Below, piece by piece: positions 1-9,700 of a DNA stretch of 64,000 bases. Under the pieces are notes generated by a model, which was not told the origin of the DNA, did no database searches, and saw only the letters and a program-made list of their open reading frames with translations. This DNA comes from Pandoraea norimbergensis. GTDB lineage: Bacteria; Pseudomonadota; Gammaproteobacteria; Burkholderiales; Burkholderiaceae. The stretch covers positions 1,178,001 to 1,242,000 of the forward strand of contig NZ_CP013480.3 in assembly GCF_001465545.3 (NCBI RefSeq). Reading direction: 5' to 3'. The position numbers and the translations under genes are program-made. Positions within the stretch are counted from its first letter, which is position 1. Each line of letters opens with the position of its first letter.

Positions 1-87
1 GACGAGCAGCAAGCCGCCGCCGCCATTGCCGCCAAGCCTGCCGAGACCGCAGCCGCCACGGCGTCGGCACCGGCTGCATCGCAGTAA
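1..87 (+). CDS. C-terminal end of an Ala-rich protein (partial)
   Basis: The window opens inside a gene. Frame 1 reads 28 codons to a TAA at 85-87. The visible tail is almost all Ala, Pro, Thr, Lys and Gln, typical of a disordered C-terminal extension, and shows no domain. The function cannot be told from this fragment. It could also be chance open frame, but it keeps a GC-rich coding-like codon pattern and the next gene follows on the same strand. Confidence 0.5.
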   Translation, partial: DEQQAAAAIAAKPAETAAATASAPAASQ

Positions 88-162
88 TACCGCGCGTGAC
101 GAGGGGCGTGGATGGCGCTCCTCGTCCTGAATTCGCATAACGATAGTTTGAGGACCACTGGC

Positions 163-783
163 ATGAACGAAGAGACCACGATGCAACACGATAACCACGA
201 CAGCCACGACAGCCACGACGCCGAGCGAGCCGGTGCGCCGACGTCTTCGAGCACGTCGCCGCTCGCAGGCATCATCACTTTTGTCACGTCCGCTCAGGTC
301 GCCGAAGCCATTCGCGCTGCCGGTTGCGCGGTGACCGTGCAGCAAGACGATCTGGTCACGCGCCTGCATAGCGCGAGCCATGGCATCGGCTACCAGGTGC
401 ACTGGGGCAACCAGGCCGGCGCCGACCAGTATCTCGATTTCACGCTGAGCTGCCCGCTGCGTGTGCAGGGCGGCGATCTGCCCGAAGGCCTCATCAACGA
501 GTGGCATCGCTCGCGCCGTTTCGCCCGCGTGGCCGCCCATGGCGAGTTCCTCGTGCTGGAAATGGACGTCATCGTGGCAGGCGGCGTTTCCCCGGATTTC
601 CTGAATTTCTCGATGCGTCTCTGGGTCGAGATGATGGGACAGTTCTTCCTGCACCTTCGCAACTTCACGCAGCAGTCCACCGGCCAGATCGCCGGTGACG
701 AAGCGTCGGGCGAAGGCATCTCCGCTGCGCCGGGCGACGTGCTCGCGAGCGGCGATGGACAGGCACCGATGACGCTTAACTAA
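163..783 (+). CDS. YbjN-domain protein (putative sensory transduction regulator family)
   Basis: A 206-residue protein. Residues about 35-160 fit the YbjN fold: an N-terminal strand/helix (ITFVTSAQVAEAIRAAG), a central core and the segment SPDFLNFSMRLWVEMMGQFFLHL, typical of the family. Family members are small cytoplasmic proteins of uncertain role, linked in enterobacteria to motility and stress phenotypes. The first 20 residues are rich in His and Asp (HDNHDSHDSHD), from a short repeated DNA motif, and could bind metal. I chose the ATG at 163 because GAGGA lies about 8 bases upstream. An in-frame ATG at 112 and one at 181 are alternatives. A strong terminator follows at 880-924, so the transcript probably ends here. 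Confidence 0.8.
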   Translation: MNEETTMQHDNHDSHDSHDAERAGAPTSSSTSPLAGIITFVTSAQVAEAIRAAGCAVTVQQDDLVTRLHSASHGIGYQVHWGNQAGADQYLDFTLSCPLRVQGGDLPEGLINEWHRSRRFARVAAHGEFLVLEMDVIVAGGVSPDFLNFSMRLWVEMMGQFFLHLRNFTQQSTGQIAGDEASGEGISAAPGDVLASGDGQAPMTLN

Positions 784-879
784 AGCGTCGCCGCGCGACG
801 CATCTTTTGTGTGTTTCTCGCCTGAGCCTCGGGAACCTCCCGCGCGCGGCTGTATCACGTCCAGTTAGACGACTGGTTG

Positions 880-924
880 GCCCGTAACCTGCCCGTACCC
901 CGTGGCCGTGTTACGGGCTTTTTT
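880..924 (+). terminator. Rho-independent terminator after the YbjN gene
   Basis: A perfect 9-bp stem (GCCCGTAAC at 880-888 pairing with GTTACGGGC at 910-918) with a 21-nt loop is followed directly by TTTTTT at 919-924. A smaller hairpin (CCAGT/ACTGG, 861-876) precedes it. It separates the YbjN gene from the surface-signalling locus. Confidence 0.8.
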
Positions 925-1003
925 CGTTGCTGCTGCGTCAGGACTCCTGATTTTTCAGTGATATCGCGAGATGTTGAGAAACATTTCATGACGATCGGTG
1001 GCA

Positions 1004-1037
1004 CTGTCAAAGTACGGTCACAATCGGACACCAGAAT
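1004..1037 (+). promoter_or_regulatory. Candidate Pho box and -10 upstream of the STN gene
   Basis: CTGTCAA (1004-1010), a 4-nt spacer AGTA and CGGTCAC (1015-1021) form the 7-4-7 direct repeat expected of a PhoB site (consensus CTGTCAT-N4-CTGTCAT). They match 11 of 14 consensus bases. CAGAAT at 1032-1037 lies 10 nt downstream, the usual distance from a Pho box to the -10 element. The rest of the 784-1181 gap holds the terminator at 880-924 and no gene I recognise. Confidence 0.55.
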
Positions 1038-1181
1038 CCTCAGGAATTCTTACAAATTATTCGTGGATCCACGGGGAAACGGCGATCGCCTGCGGGCATC
1101 GTCGCGTGCTTTGCTTGCCGCAGAGGTCCCGCCACTTCCGCTATTTCCGACCGCCTGCCATGCAAAGGCCAACCGCCCGAC

Positions 1182-1901
1182 ATGACTGCTACTGCTCGCT
1201 CTCCACGTTTGCGCTTCGCGGCTGCGAGCGTTCTGGCGGGCTGGCTGCTGGGCGGTATGTTCAGCATGGCACTCGAATGTGCCGTTGCAGCGCCACTTCA
1301 GGCGCAGTCGTTTGATCTCCCGGAGCTGCCTTTGAAGGACGCGCTCGCCCGCTTCGATGCGCTGACCCGCATGTCTGTCTTCTACCCGTCTGCACTGGTA
1401 GAAGGGCGTCGCTCGCACGCCGTCTCGGGGATCTACTCGCCGGGCGAAGCGCTCAACGAATTGCTCGAAGGCACCGGCGTGATGGCCGAAGCCACGGCGC
1501 AGAACGCGTTTGTTCTCGCGCCGCTGGGGCGTGCCGATGCCGATACACAAGGCGAGATGGACCGTAGTGCCGCCCGGGCCGCCACGAACTATCACGCGCG
1601 TTTGCAGGGCAAGGTGTTGCAGGCGTTGTGTGCGGCGCCGTCGCTCTCGCCGGGCGAGTATCGATTGGCCATGACGGTTCAGGTTGGCCCGAACGCACGG
1701 GTGGCGCAGGTTCGTCTGCTCGATACGACCGGCGACGGCCGCCGCGACGCCGCTATCTTGCGTCGTTTGCAGGGCCTCGATGTCGGCAGCACGCCGGCCG
1801 ACACGTCGCGGCCGTTCGTTCTGCTTCTGGTGAGCGCCGATTGTCAGGCGAACCCGTCCGCGTGTGCTCATTCGCCGTGTCAGGCGACAACGGAGCGATA
1901 G
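1182..1901 (+). CDS. Periplasmic STN-domain / TonB-C-like signalling protein (VreA-like)
   Basis: A 239-residue exported protein. Residues 1-41 look like a signal peptide (basic start, hydrophobic run, AAPLQA). Residues about 43-107 form a secretin/TonB short N-terminal (STN) domain, with FDLPELPLKDALARFDALTRMSVFYPSALV and GIYSPGEALNELLEGTGVMA. Residues about 125-220 resemble a TonB C-terminal domain (GEYRLAMTVQVGPNARVAQVRLLDTTGDGRRDAAILRRL). STN domains normally sit at the N-terminus of TonB-dependent receptors and pass a signal to FecR-type anti-sigma factors. Here the domain stands alone, with no beta-barrel. This matches my memory of VreA in the P. aeruginosa PUMA3 system. Its stop at 1901 abuts the sigma-factor ATG at 1902, so the two are probably co-translated. 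The ATG at 1182 has only a weak ribosome binding site. Confidence 0.8.
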   Translation: MTATARSPRLRFAAASVLAGWLLGGMFSMALECAVAAPLQAQSFDLPELPLKDALARFDALTRMSVFYPSALVEGRRSHAVSGIYSPGEALNELLEGTGVMAEATAQNAFVLAPLGRADADTQGEMDRSAARAATNYHARLQGKVLQALCAAPSLSPGEYRLAMTVQVGPNARVAQVRLLDTTGDGRRDAAILRRLQGLDVGSTPADTSRPFVLLLVSADCQANPSACAHSPCQATTER

Positions 1902-2417
1902 ATGGTCGACACGCCCCGATCCTTCCTGCGCGATTTGCTGACGCAGCGTTATGAGGACCTCAAACGCAAGCTGACCTGGCGTCTCGGGTCGGCGGAACTC
2001 GCGAGCGATGCGCTGCACGACACGTGGGTGCATCTCGATGACCGGGCGGACCGTCAGAACGACGTGAAGAGTCCCGGCGCGTATCTGATGCGCATCGCCA
2101 TGAACATGGCGTTCGATCGTGTGCAGCGCGAACGCCGATACATGAGCGACGACGAGATCGATGCCCTCATGACCGAGTTCGTGGACCCGGCGCCGGGCCC
2201 CGCGCAGACCGTCGAAGCGCGCGACGAGATTGCGCTGCTCGAACGGCTGCTCGCCACCTTGCCGCCGCGCCGCCGTGCGATCTTCATTGCCGTGCGGGTG
2301 CACGAGATGTCCAACGAGGACGTGGCGCGCCGCTTCGGTGTGTCCCCGCGTCTGGTCGGCCTTGAGCTCAAACGCGCCCACGAGTACTGCGTGGCCCATA
2401 TGCCGAGGTCGGAATGA
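1902..2417 (+). CDS. ECF sigma factor, FecI/VreI-like
   Basis: A 171-residue group IV sigma factor. Sigma region 2 spans about residues 8-75 (SDALHDTWVHLDDR, then SPGAYLMRIAMNMAFDRVQRERR) and region 4 about residues 112-165 (LATLPPRRRAIFIAVRVHEMSNEDVARRFGVSPRLVGLELKRA). The order sigma, FecR and the wording of region 4 fit the iron-starvation/cell-surface-signalling subgroup. GGAG at 1892-1895 is a good ribosome binding site and the ATG directly follows the stop of the STN gene. It should bind core RNA polymerase and be held by the FecR-like protein encoded next. Its likely target is the exoprotein promoter at about 3511-3711, by analogy with FecI and VreI. Confidence 0.92.
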   Translation: MVDTPRSFLRDLLTQRYEDLKRKLTWRLGSAELASDALHDTWVHLDDRADRQNDVKSPGAYLMRIAMNMAFDRVQRERRYMSDDEIDALMTEFVDPAPGPAQTVEARDEIALLERLLATLPPRRRAIFIAVRVHEMSNEDVARRFGVSPRLVGLELKRAHEYCVAHMPRSE

Positions 2418-2493
2418 GCGAAGGATTGCCGATGGCATGCGGGAAAACCGTCTCATGGAGTGAGACCTTCTGTCTCGTGCGAGAGGTGACGCC

Positions 2494-3510
2494 ATGAGTT
2501 CTCGACCCGAAGCCAAGTTGCCGCGTAAGCGGCGTCTCGACGCGCTCGAGCGTCAGGCCATGACCTGGGTGCGGCGCATGGCAGCCGGTGAGATGACGCA
2601 TGCCGACGGCGATGCGCTGCGCGAGTGGGCGCGGCGCGATCCGAGCCATGCGCAGGCGCTTGCCGACGCGCGCCGTCAGTGGCAACACCTCACGCAAGCG
2701 GCCCAGCAGACGGCGTCTGCGTCTTGCACGGCAGCGGCAAAGCCGGCGGCACCGGCACCGAAACCAAAAGCCACGCGGGGCTTCGATCCCCGTCGGCGCT
2801 GGTGGCTGGCCGGGACGGCCGGCGCCTTCGCGACCGTCGCGGGCGTGGCAGTGATCGGTGCGCCGCTCGGACTGTTGCCGGGCACGACGGCGCTGCGCGC
2901 GGATTACCGCACCGGTACCGGTGAGCAGCGCACGATCGCGCTGGCCGGCAACGTGTCGGTCGAAATGAATACGCGTACCAGCATGGCGTTGAGCGCGGGC
3001 AGCACGCCCGGCATCGATCTGCTGGGCGGCGAAGCGGCGGTTGATACCACGCGCGCCTCGGCACCCTTCGAAATCGTCGCGGGGGCCGGGCGTACGATTG
3101 CCCGCAGTGCCCGGGTGGAAGTTCGCAACGTGGCGCAGAAGGTGTGCGTGACGTGTATCGAGGGCGTGGCCGACGTCGTGCATACCGCCGGGCGAGTGCA
3201 ATTGCGCGCGCGCCAGCAACTGGTCTACGACGAGCGTGCTTTGCAGTCGCTCGTGAACGTTGGCGACAACGACATGCCGGCGTGGCGCGATGGGTATCTG
3301 CGCTTCGCCGAAGTCCCGCTCGGCGAGGTGATCGATGAGATCAATCGCTATCGTCCGGGCAAGGTCGTGCTGATGAACGACAAGGTGGCTGCGCGGCCGG
3401 TGACAGGGCGCTTTGCCATTCGCTCGCTCGATGTGGCGCTCGGCCAGATCGAGCATTCGCTGCAACTCTCCGCACACACCTTGCCGGGCGGCATCGTCCT
3501 GCTCGGTTGA
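2494..3510 (+). CDS. FecR-family anti-sigma factor (VreR-like)
   Basis: A 338-residue inner-membrane regulator. The N-terminal DUF4880-type segment (ALERQAMTWVRRMAAGEMTHADGDALREWARRDPSHAQALADARRQW, about residues 17-65) binds the sigma factor in this family. A single membrane span follows at about residues 103-130 (WWLAGTAGAFATVAGVAVIGAPLGLL). Next comes the periplasmic FecR domain (about 140-250, with a CVTC pair near 219), and a C-terminal STN-like module (about 268-338, LRFAEVPLGEVIDEINRYRPGKVVL). It would read the state of the stand-alone STN protein and release or activate the ECF sigma factor. GAGAGGTGAC lies just before the ATG. The 76-nt gap from the sigma gene shows no clear promoter. 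Confidence 0.92.
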   Translation: MSSRPEAKLPRKRRLDALERQAMTWVRRMAAGEMTHADGDALREWARRDPSHAQALADARRQWQHLTQAAQQTASASCTAAAKPAAPAPKPKATRGFDPRRRWWLAGTAGAFATVAGVAVIGAPLGLLPGTTALRADYRTGTGEQRTIALAGNVSVEMNTRTSMALSAGSTPGIDLLGGEAAVDTTRASAPFEIVAGAGRTIARSARVEVRNVAQKVCVTCIEGVADVVHTAGRVQLRARQQLVYDERALQSLVNVGDNDMPAWRDGYLRFAEVPLGEVIDEINRYRPGKVVLMNDKVAARPVTGRFAIRSLDVALGQIEHSLQLSAHTLPGGIVLLG

Positions 3511-3525
3511 GCGTCGGCGTTGTGC

Positions 3526-3560
3526 TTCGTGACGATCGGATCGTGTCACGAAAGATTCAA
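3526..3560 (+). promoter_or_regulatory. Inverted repeat and shared decamer upstream of the exoprotein gene
   Basis: TTCGTGAC (3526-3533) and GTCACGAA (3545-3552) form a perfect 8-bp inverted repeat just after the FecR stop. It contains TGACGATCGG (3530-3539), a decamer also found at 989-998, next to the Pho-box-like site of the STN gene. A weak 7-4-7 arrangement (GTGTCAC-GAAA-GATTCAA, 3543-3560) follows at a similar place. No T-run follows, so this looks more like a binding site than a terminator. The factor is unknown; PhoB or the locus sigma factor are guesses. Confidence 0.4.
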
Positions 3561-3711
3561 ATAAATCCTTGCCGATTGGCTCGCGCCGAACGGTCTTAAT
3601 CCCGAGAGCGTCAAGCGTTCGCATCGCTTGAACGAAACCTTGCCAGGGCCGTCGCTGGCGTTGTCGCGAGACAACGTCCCACGGCCGCACGAGACGCCAG
3701 ACGGGATTGAG

Positions 3712-6700
3712 ATGACCATGCACAAGCGCGTAGTTTCCCTATCAACACGCACGCGGGCCAGCGCACGTCTGCCGCGCATTCGGCCGCTTGCTCAGGCAGT
3801 CGCCGTATTCGCCGCCACTAGCGCCATGATCGGCGCGGCGCAAGCGCAACAGGCCTTCAGCAGCGCGTGGTTTGCCGCGCGCGGTGCGGCGCAATCCACC
3901 GCTGCGCAAACGGGCCGCTTGCCGAACGGCATGCCGGTTTCGTCGCTGCAAAACCCGGGCGAGCAGCAGCAACGCGCCAATCAGGCGCTGCAAAATTCGA
4001 TTGCCAATCTCGCCACCGCCGCGCAAGGCATCGCGGCAATGCAGGCCGCGCAGAGTGCTGCACGTCAGGTGGCCGCCGCGACACCCGAGACGATTCCCGA
4101 CGGTCTGGCCGCAGGCGGCCTGAAGGTCGACACCAATAGCCTCACTGCGGGCTGGATCAACGCGAAGCAAGACATCGCGCAGAGCCGCGACGCCGCGGGC
4201 AACACCAAGGTGGCCATCGAGCAAACGGGCGAGAAGGCGATTCTGAACTGGGAGACGTTCAACGTTGGCCGCCGCACGACGGTCGAGTTCGTGCAGCAGC
4301 CGGGCTGGGCCGTGCTCAACCGCGTGAACGATCCGCTGGCGCGTCCGAGTCAGATTCAAGGGCAGATCAAGGCCGACGGCACGGTCATGATCGTCAACCG
4401 CAACGGCATTCAGTTCACGGGCACGGCGCAGGTCGATACGCGCAATCTCGTGGCGGCAGCCGTTGGCATGACGAACGATCAGTTCAATCGCGGAATCTAC
4501 GGCACGGCCGTGTCCGGTTCGACGGTGCCGACGTTCGCCAACGATCTTCAGGTGAGCGGCTCGAGCGTGTCGCACACGGGCGCTACCGCCAACGTGACGG
4601 TAGACGCCGGTGCCCGCATCAATACGCGGCGTCCGCAATCGGTGACCGAGGGCGGAGGCTACGTGCTGCTGCTCGGGCGCGAAGCCCACAATCGCGGCAC
4701 CATCGTCACGCCTTCGGGGCAGACGGTCTTGGCCGCTGGCGATTCGTTCGTGATCCGGCGCGGTGTTGGCACCGACGGCAATTTGAATTCCAGCACGCGC
4801 GGCAATGAAGTCGAGCCGAAGCTGTTGTCCGGTTCGACCGCGGGTCGCGTCAGCAACAGCGGACTGATTCTGGCCGAGCTTGGCGACATCACGCTTGCGG
4901 CCCGACAGGTTGAACAAAGCGGCGTGCTGGTTTCGAGCAGCTCGGTCAATACACGCGGCACGATTCACCTGAGCGCCACCGGCGATACGAATGCGCTGGT
5001 GCGCGTTGCCCCCGGCGCAATCAACGCCATCGTGCTCGACACGTCGAGCGATGCGGCACTCGACGCGCAGCGCACCACGCTGCTGGCGCAGGCCGACAAG
5101 GTCGCGGAGGCAGGGCTTTTCAATCGCCGGGATCAGTCGCTCGTGCAGATCGTGTCGTCTGGCGATGTGTTGTTCGACAGCGACTCGCTCACGCTTGCCA
5201 CGGGCGGGCAGATCAACGTGCTCGCCACCCGCCGCGCGATGGCGATGGAGCGCGCGAGGCTCGACGTCTCCGGCGCCGTGGGCGTGAAAATGGCGATGTC
5301 GGCAAACAATGTCGAAGTCAATGTGCAGGGCAACGAGCAACGTGATGCACCGAGCAATCGGGACACGCACATGCTCAACAACCTGACCGTCTACATCGAT
5401 CGACGCTATCTGGTGCGCGTGCCTGCCGGAACGCAGGGGTACACCACCGATCGCTGGTACACGCAGGGCGGTCTGCTGGAGGTGAGCGGGTATCTGAACA
5501 CGGCGTCGCACGGCATTGGCGAGTGGGCAGCGCAGGGTGGCACGGTGCAGTTGGGTGGCGCCGAAGTGGTCACGCGCGCCGGCTCGCTCATCAATCTGGC
5601 TGGTGGCACGCTCGATGTGCAGACCGGCATGATCCGGCAAAGCTGGCTGCGTGGCGCCGACGGGCAGTTGTATCGCGTTGACAATGCACCGGGCGATTTG
5701 CGATATCTCGGTGTGTATCGCGGCTTCGAAGTCGAACACGCGCGCTGGGGAAAGGGCACCACCGAGACCTATGCCACGATGTTCATCGCGCCGGGGCAGC
5801 GTCTGGAGAACGGTTACACGGTCGGGCGCGACGCCGGCCGGTTGATCGTGTCAGGGCCGTCGGTCGTGCTCGAAGGCGATGTCGATACGACGGTCTTTCA
5901 GGGGCCGCGCCAGACACAGGCCGCCGATCGAGGGCTTTACGACGGGTATCTGCAATCGCAGCTTGCTGCACCGCGTGCCGGTCAACTGGTTGTCGGCAAG
6001 CTCACGCCGTACTACGACGACGTGTCGCTCTCGCTGCGCGACAGCCCGTCGGCTATCGCACGCACCATCGATGTCGGCGACGTTCAGGCGCTCGCGGCAA
6101 CGATTGCGCAGGGAAGCCCGCTGGATGCGCAGCGCGCAGGAAAGATCACGATCGACGCCGACTGGCTCAATCGCCAGCAATTTGGCGGCGTGAAGCTCTT
6201 GGCAACGGACGAGGTCACGCTCTCGCGCGACATTCGCGTGGCCGACGGCGGCGATGTGGGTCTGCATGCTACGCGTGTGGACATCGGCGCGAACATCACG
6301 GCGCGTGGCGGCTCGATCGCAGCGGGCAACGTCGTGATGCGCATGCTGGCGACGTCTGGCAACGGTACATGGGGCGACTCGCCCCTGACGGACCCGGCGG
6401 TCGTGACGGGCGGCCAGTCGGTGAAGGTGGCGAGTGGTGTGACGCTCGACGTGCGCGGTCTGTGGGGCCGGGCGGACGACGGCGAGGCAGGCATCCACGG
6501 TATGCCGTATCTCAACGGCGGTAGCGTCGTGTTTTCGACGACCGGCGATGTGCGAGTGCAGCAGGGCAGCACCATCGATGTCTCGTCGGGCGCTGCGCTG
6601 CTGTCGGGCGGCACGGTGCGCGGTGGCAAGGGCGGCAACGTCTCGCTGCTCGCCAGTCAGTACGACGCGGCCGGCAAAAAAAATGGCGAACTGCATCTTG

Positions 6701-9700
6701 ACGGTGCACTGCGTGGCTATGGCGCGAGCGGTGGCGGCACGCTGACCTTGAACACGGGCAACAGCGTTGTGATCGGTGGCCCGGCTTCGGTGGTCGCCTT
6801 GCCCGACACGTGGCTGGACACGTCGCTCTTCTCGACGGGGTTCTCGCGTTACGACGTGACCGGCCAGCGCAATGTGACGGTGGCCGACAACACGCGCCTC
6901 GATGTCGTCATGCCCGTGCTGAACATCGATAAACAAGCGGCCGGTGGCGCTTTCAGTGGAAGCGACCCGTTCGGCGTCATGTCGGTCTTGCTGGCCCCCG
7001 TCTGGCAAAGCGATGCCGCGAAGGGCACCCTCACGCAACGTGGCGGGGCCGACATCGCGCTGTCCGCTGGTGCGATGCGCAAGCGCGGGCAGTTGAGCGT
7101 CGGCGAAGGCGCGCGGATCGAAGTCGACCCGGGCCGCAGCATTTCGCTGACGGGCAACGGGCAGATGACGGTGCTTGGCACGCTCCGGGCAGTCTCGGGC
7201 ACAGTCAGCCTCTTGCCCGGCTTGTTCAGTGCGACCGACGGATATGACGGCCCCGAGGGGATGTTCACCCCGACATCGATCTGGCTGGGCGGGAACTCCG
7301 TGATTGATGTTGCCTCGCGGGCGGTCGTGGCGCAGGGTGCTTCGGGCGCGATTTCCGGCAAAGTCGCCGCAGGCGGCACCATCCAGATTGGCGCGAAGTA
7401 TGTGGCGGGAGCCACGCAAGTCGATGCGTCCGACGCGTTCGTGATCGTGCGCCCGGGGGCGCAGCTCGATGCTTCGGGCTCGGCGGCAGACATTGATGTG
7501 CCGGGCCAGGGCCGCACGCATGTGGTCAGTAACGGCGGGGTCATCTCGCTGGCGTCGGGCCGTGGCCTATATCTCGACGGCGACATGAAGGCGGCAGCCG
7601 GTGGTGCAGGTGCCGCGGGTGGCACGTTGAACGTCGTGCTGGAGACGCTCACCTACGGCATGGTCGATCGCGTCACGTTGCGCGGACCCATGGTGGATGA
7701 TTCCGTCCGTGTCGCGCACGAGTTGACCGTGGCGCAAACGCAGGGCAACAGCCGGCTCTCGGATACGTTGGCCCCGGGTTCGCTCGGCGGCGGGCTGACG
7801 ATGGGCAGCGCGCGCATCGGTGTGGACCGTGTGACGGCAGGCGGGTTCGACAACCTGGCGTTGTTCGCGAACGGGATGATGAGTTTCGACGGCAACGTCA
7901 ATCTGGCGCTCGGTCAGAGCCTTCGCCTGACGGCGAGTTCGTTTGGTCTGGCGACGACCGCCGCACCGGACACACAGGTCCGACTCGCCGCGCCCTATGT
8001 GCAACTCGCCGGCCCGACGCGCCAGCAGATCGACAACTACATCATTCCCAATCCGGTGAGCGGGTCGAAGAACTCGGGGCAGGGGTCTGGAACACTTGGC
8101 GCGCCGTTGTTGGCCGAGAAGACAAAGTTCGAAATCGACGGCGCGCTCATCGACGTAGCGGGCCGGATGCAGTTCGGCACGGCGGGGACCATCGAGACCA
8201 ACGCAGGGACGCCTGTCAGTGTCTTGCGCAATGCCTTCGGTAACGTCGCGTTGCGCAGTACCGGCGACCTTCGTCTGCTCGACAAGACCGAAGTCTATTC
8301 GCCCGGCGACATGACATTGGCGGCGGTGCAGATCTATCCGGGCCAGAATGCCACCGCAAAGATTGTCGTGGGACAGCGCAGCTATCCGAGCGATTGCTGC
8401 GTGCGTACGACGAGGCTTGACCCGGAACGTGTGCTGACCGTCGAGCGCGTTGGCGACAGTTTGGTGCCGCAACCGTACTCGCTGTTCGGCCGTATGACCC
8501 TTCTGGCAGGGCAGATTCGTCAGGGCGGTGTGTTGCGCGCCCCGATGGGGGGCATCGTCTTCGGCTCATCGCTCGACACGGAAGCCAACGGCGTTCTTCA
8601 TTTGTTGCCGGGCAGCGTGACGTCCGTGAGTGCCAACGGGCTGGTGATGCCCTATGGCGGCACGCTCGACGGATTGAGTTATCTCAATGCTGCCGCAGAC
8701 GCGGTGTACGGGCTGGCGGGCGGTGGGCCGTCGGTGATTGTGTATAGCCATTCGGTAGCCGCGGACCCGGGTGCCGTGATCGACTTGTCGGGCGGCGGTG
8801 AAATTCGCGGCGCGGCGTTCCTGACCGGGCGTGGCGGCTCTACCGATGCGCGTCTTGCGCCGCTCATGCAAGTGGTGCAGACCGGCACGAAGGGAAGTTT
8901 CCGTCTGCCGTCGCTCTCTTCCAATCCGGTGTACGCGATCGTGCCCGGCGCGCAACCGGCTTATGCCCCTGTCGTGGGCGAGAACGGGGCCGGTGCCCCG
9001 CTCGCCGGCCAGCAGATCACCATCGGCGCTGGTGTGCCGGGACTGCCGGCGGGCACTTACACGCTGCTGCCGTCGACGTTCGCGCTGCTGCCCGGCGCGT
9101 ATCGCGTGGAGTTGCAGACGCAGGCCGTCTCTCAGGCGGGGTTGGCGCCGGTCGCCATGCGTAATGGGTCGCTGACGCTCCCGGCGCAATTGAGTGTGAA
9201 CAACACCGCCATTCGCAATGCCACCCCGACGCAGGTCGTGCTCACGTCGGCGGATGTCCTGCGGACCTACTCGCAGTACAACGAAATGAGCTATGCGGAC
9301 TTCGCGCGCGCCACGAGTGATCGCGTGGGTGCGCCGCGTTCGCTGCTCGAGGCAGACGCCAAGCGCCTTGATCTCATGTTCTTGCCGGACATTTATTGGG
9401 GCAAGGTTGGCGACACGCCCGCGTTGCGCTTCGAGGGTACGGTCAATGTCGCACCGGCCAAAGGCGGCTACGGCGCGAGCCTGCTGGTGAATGCCGACAA
9501 CATCGAGATTATTGGAGCAGGCGCGACGCCCCGGCAGGGCGACAGATCGTTGATCTCTCTCAAGGCCGACGATCTGAATGCCATCGGCGCAGCACGCGTC
9601 GGGATCGGTGCGTTGCCGGTTGTGTCTCAGGACAACTCGGGGTCGATTCTCAATGCCACCACGGCGGGGTTCTCCGGCCGCGCGAATAACGTGGTGCTGC

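Noticed and set aside
1050..3723. Long minus-strand open frames (488 and 451 codons) opposite the STN, sigma and FecR genes
   Set aside because: They have no domain sense, are rich in Arg/His/Ala as expected for antisense of GC-rich genes, and lie wholly over recognised genes.
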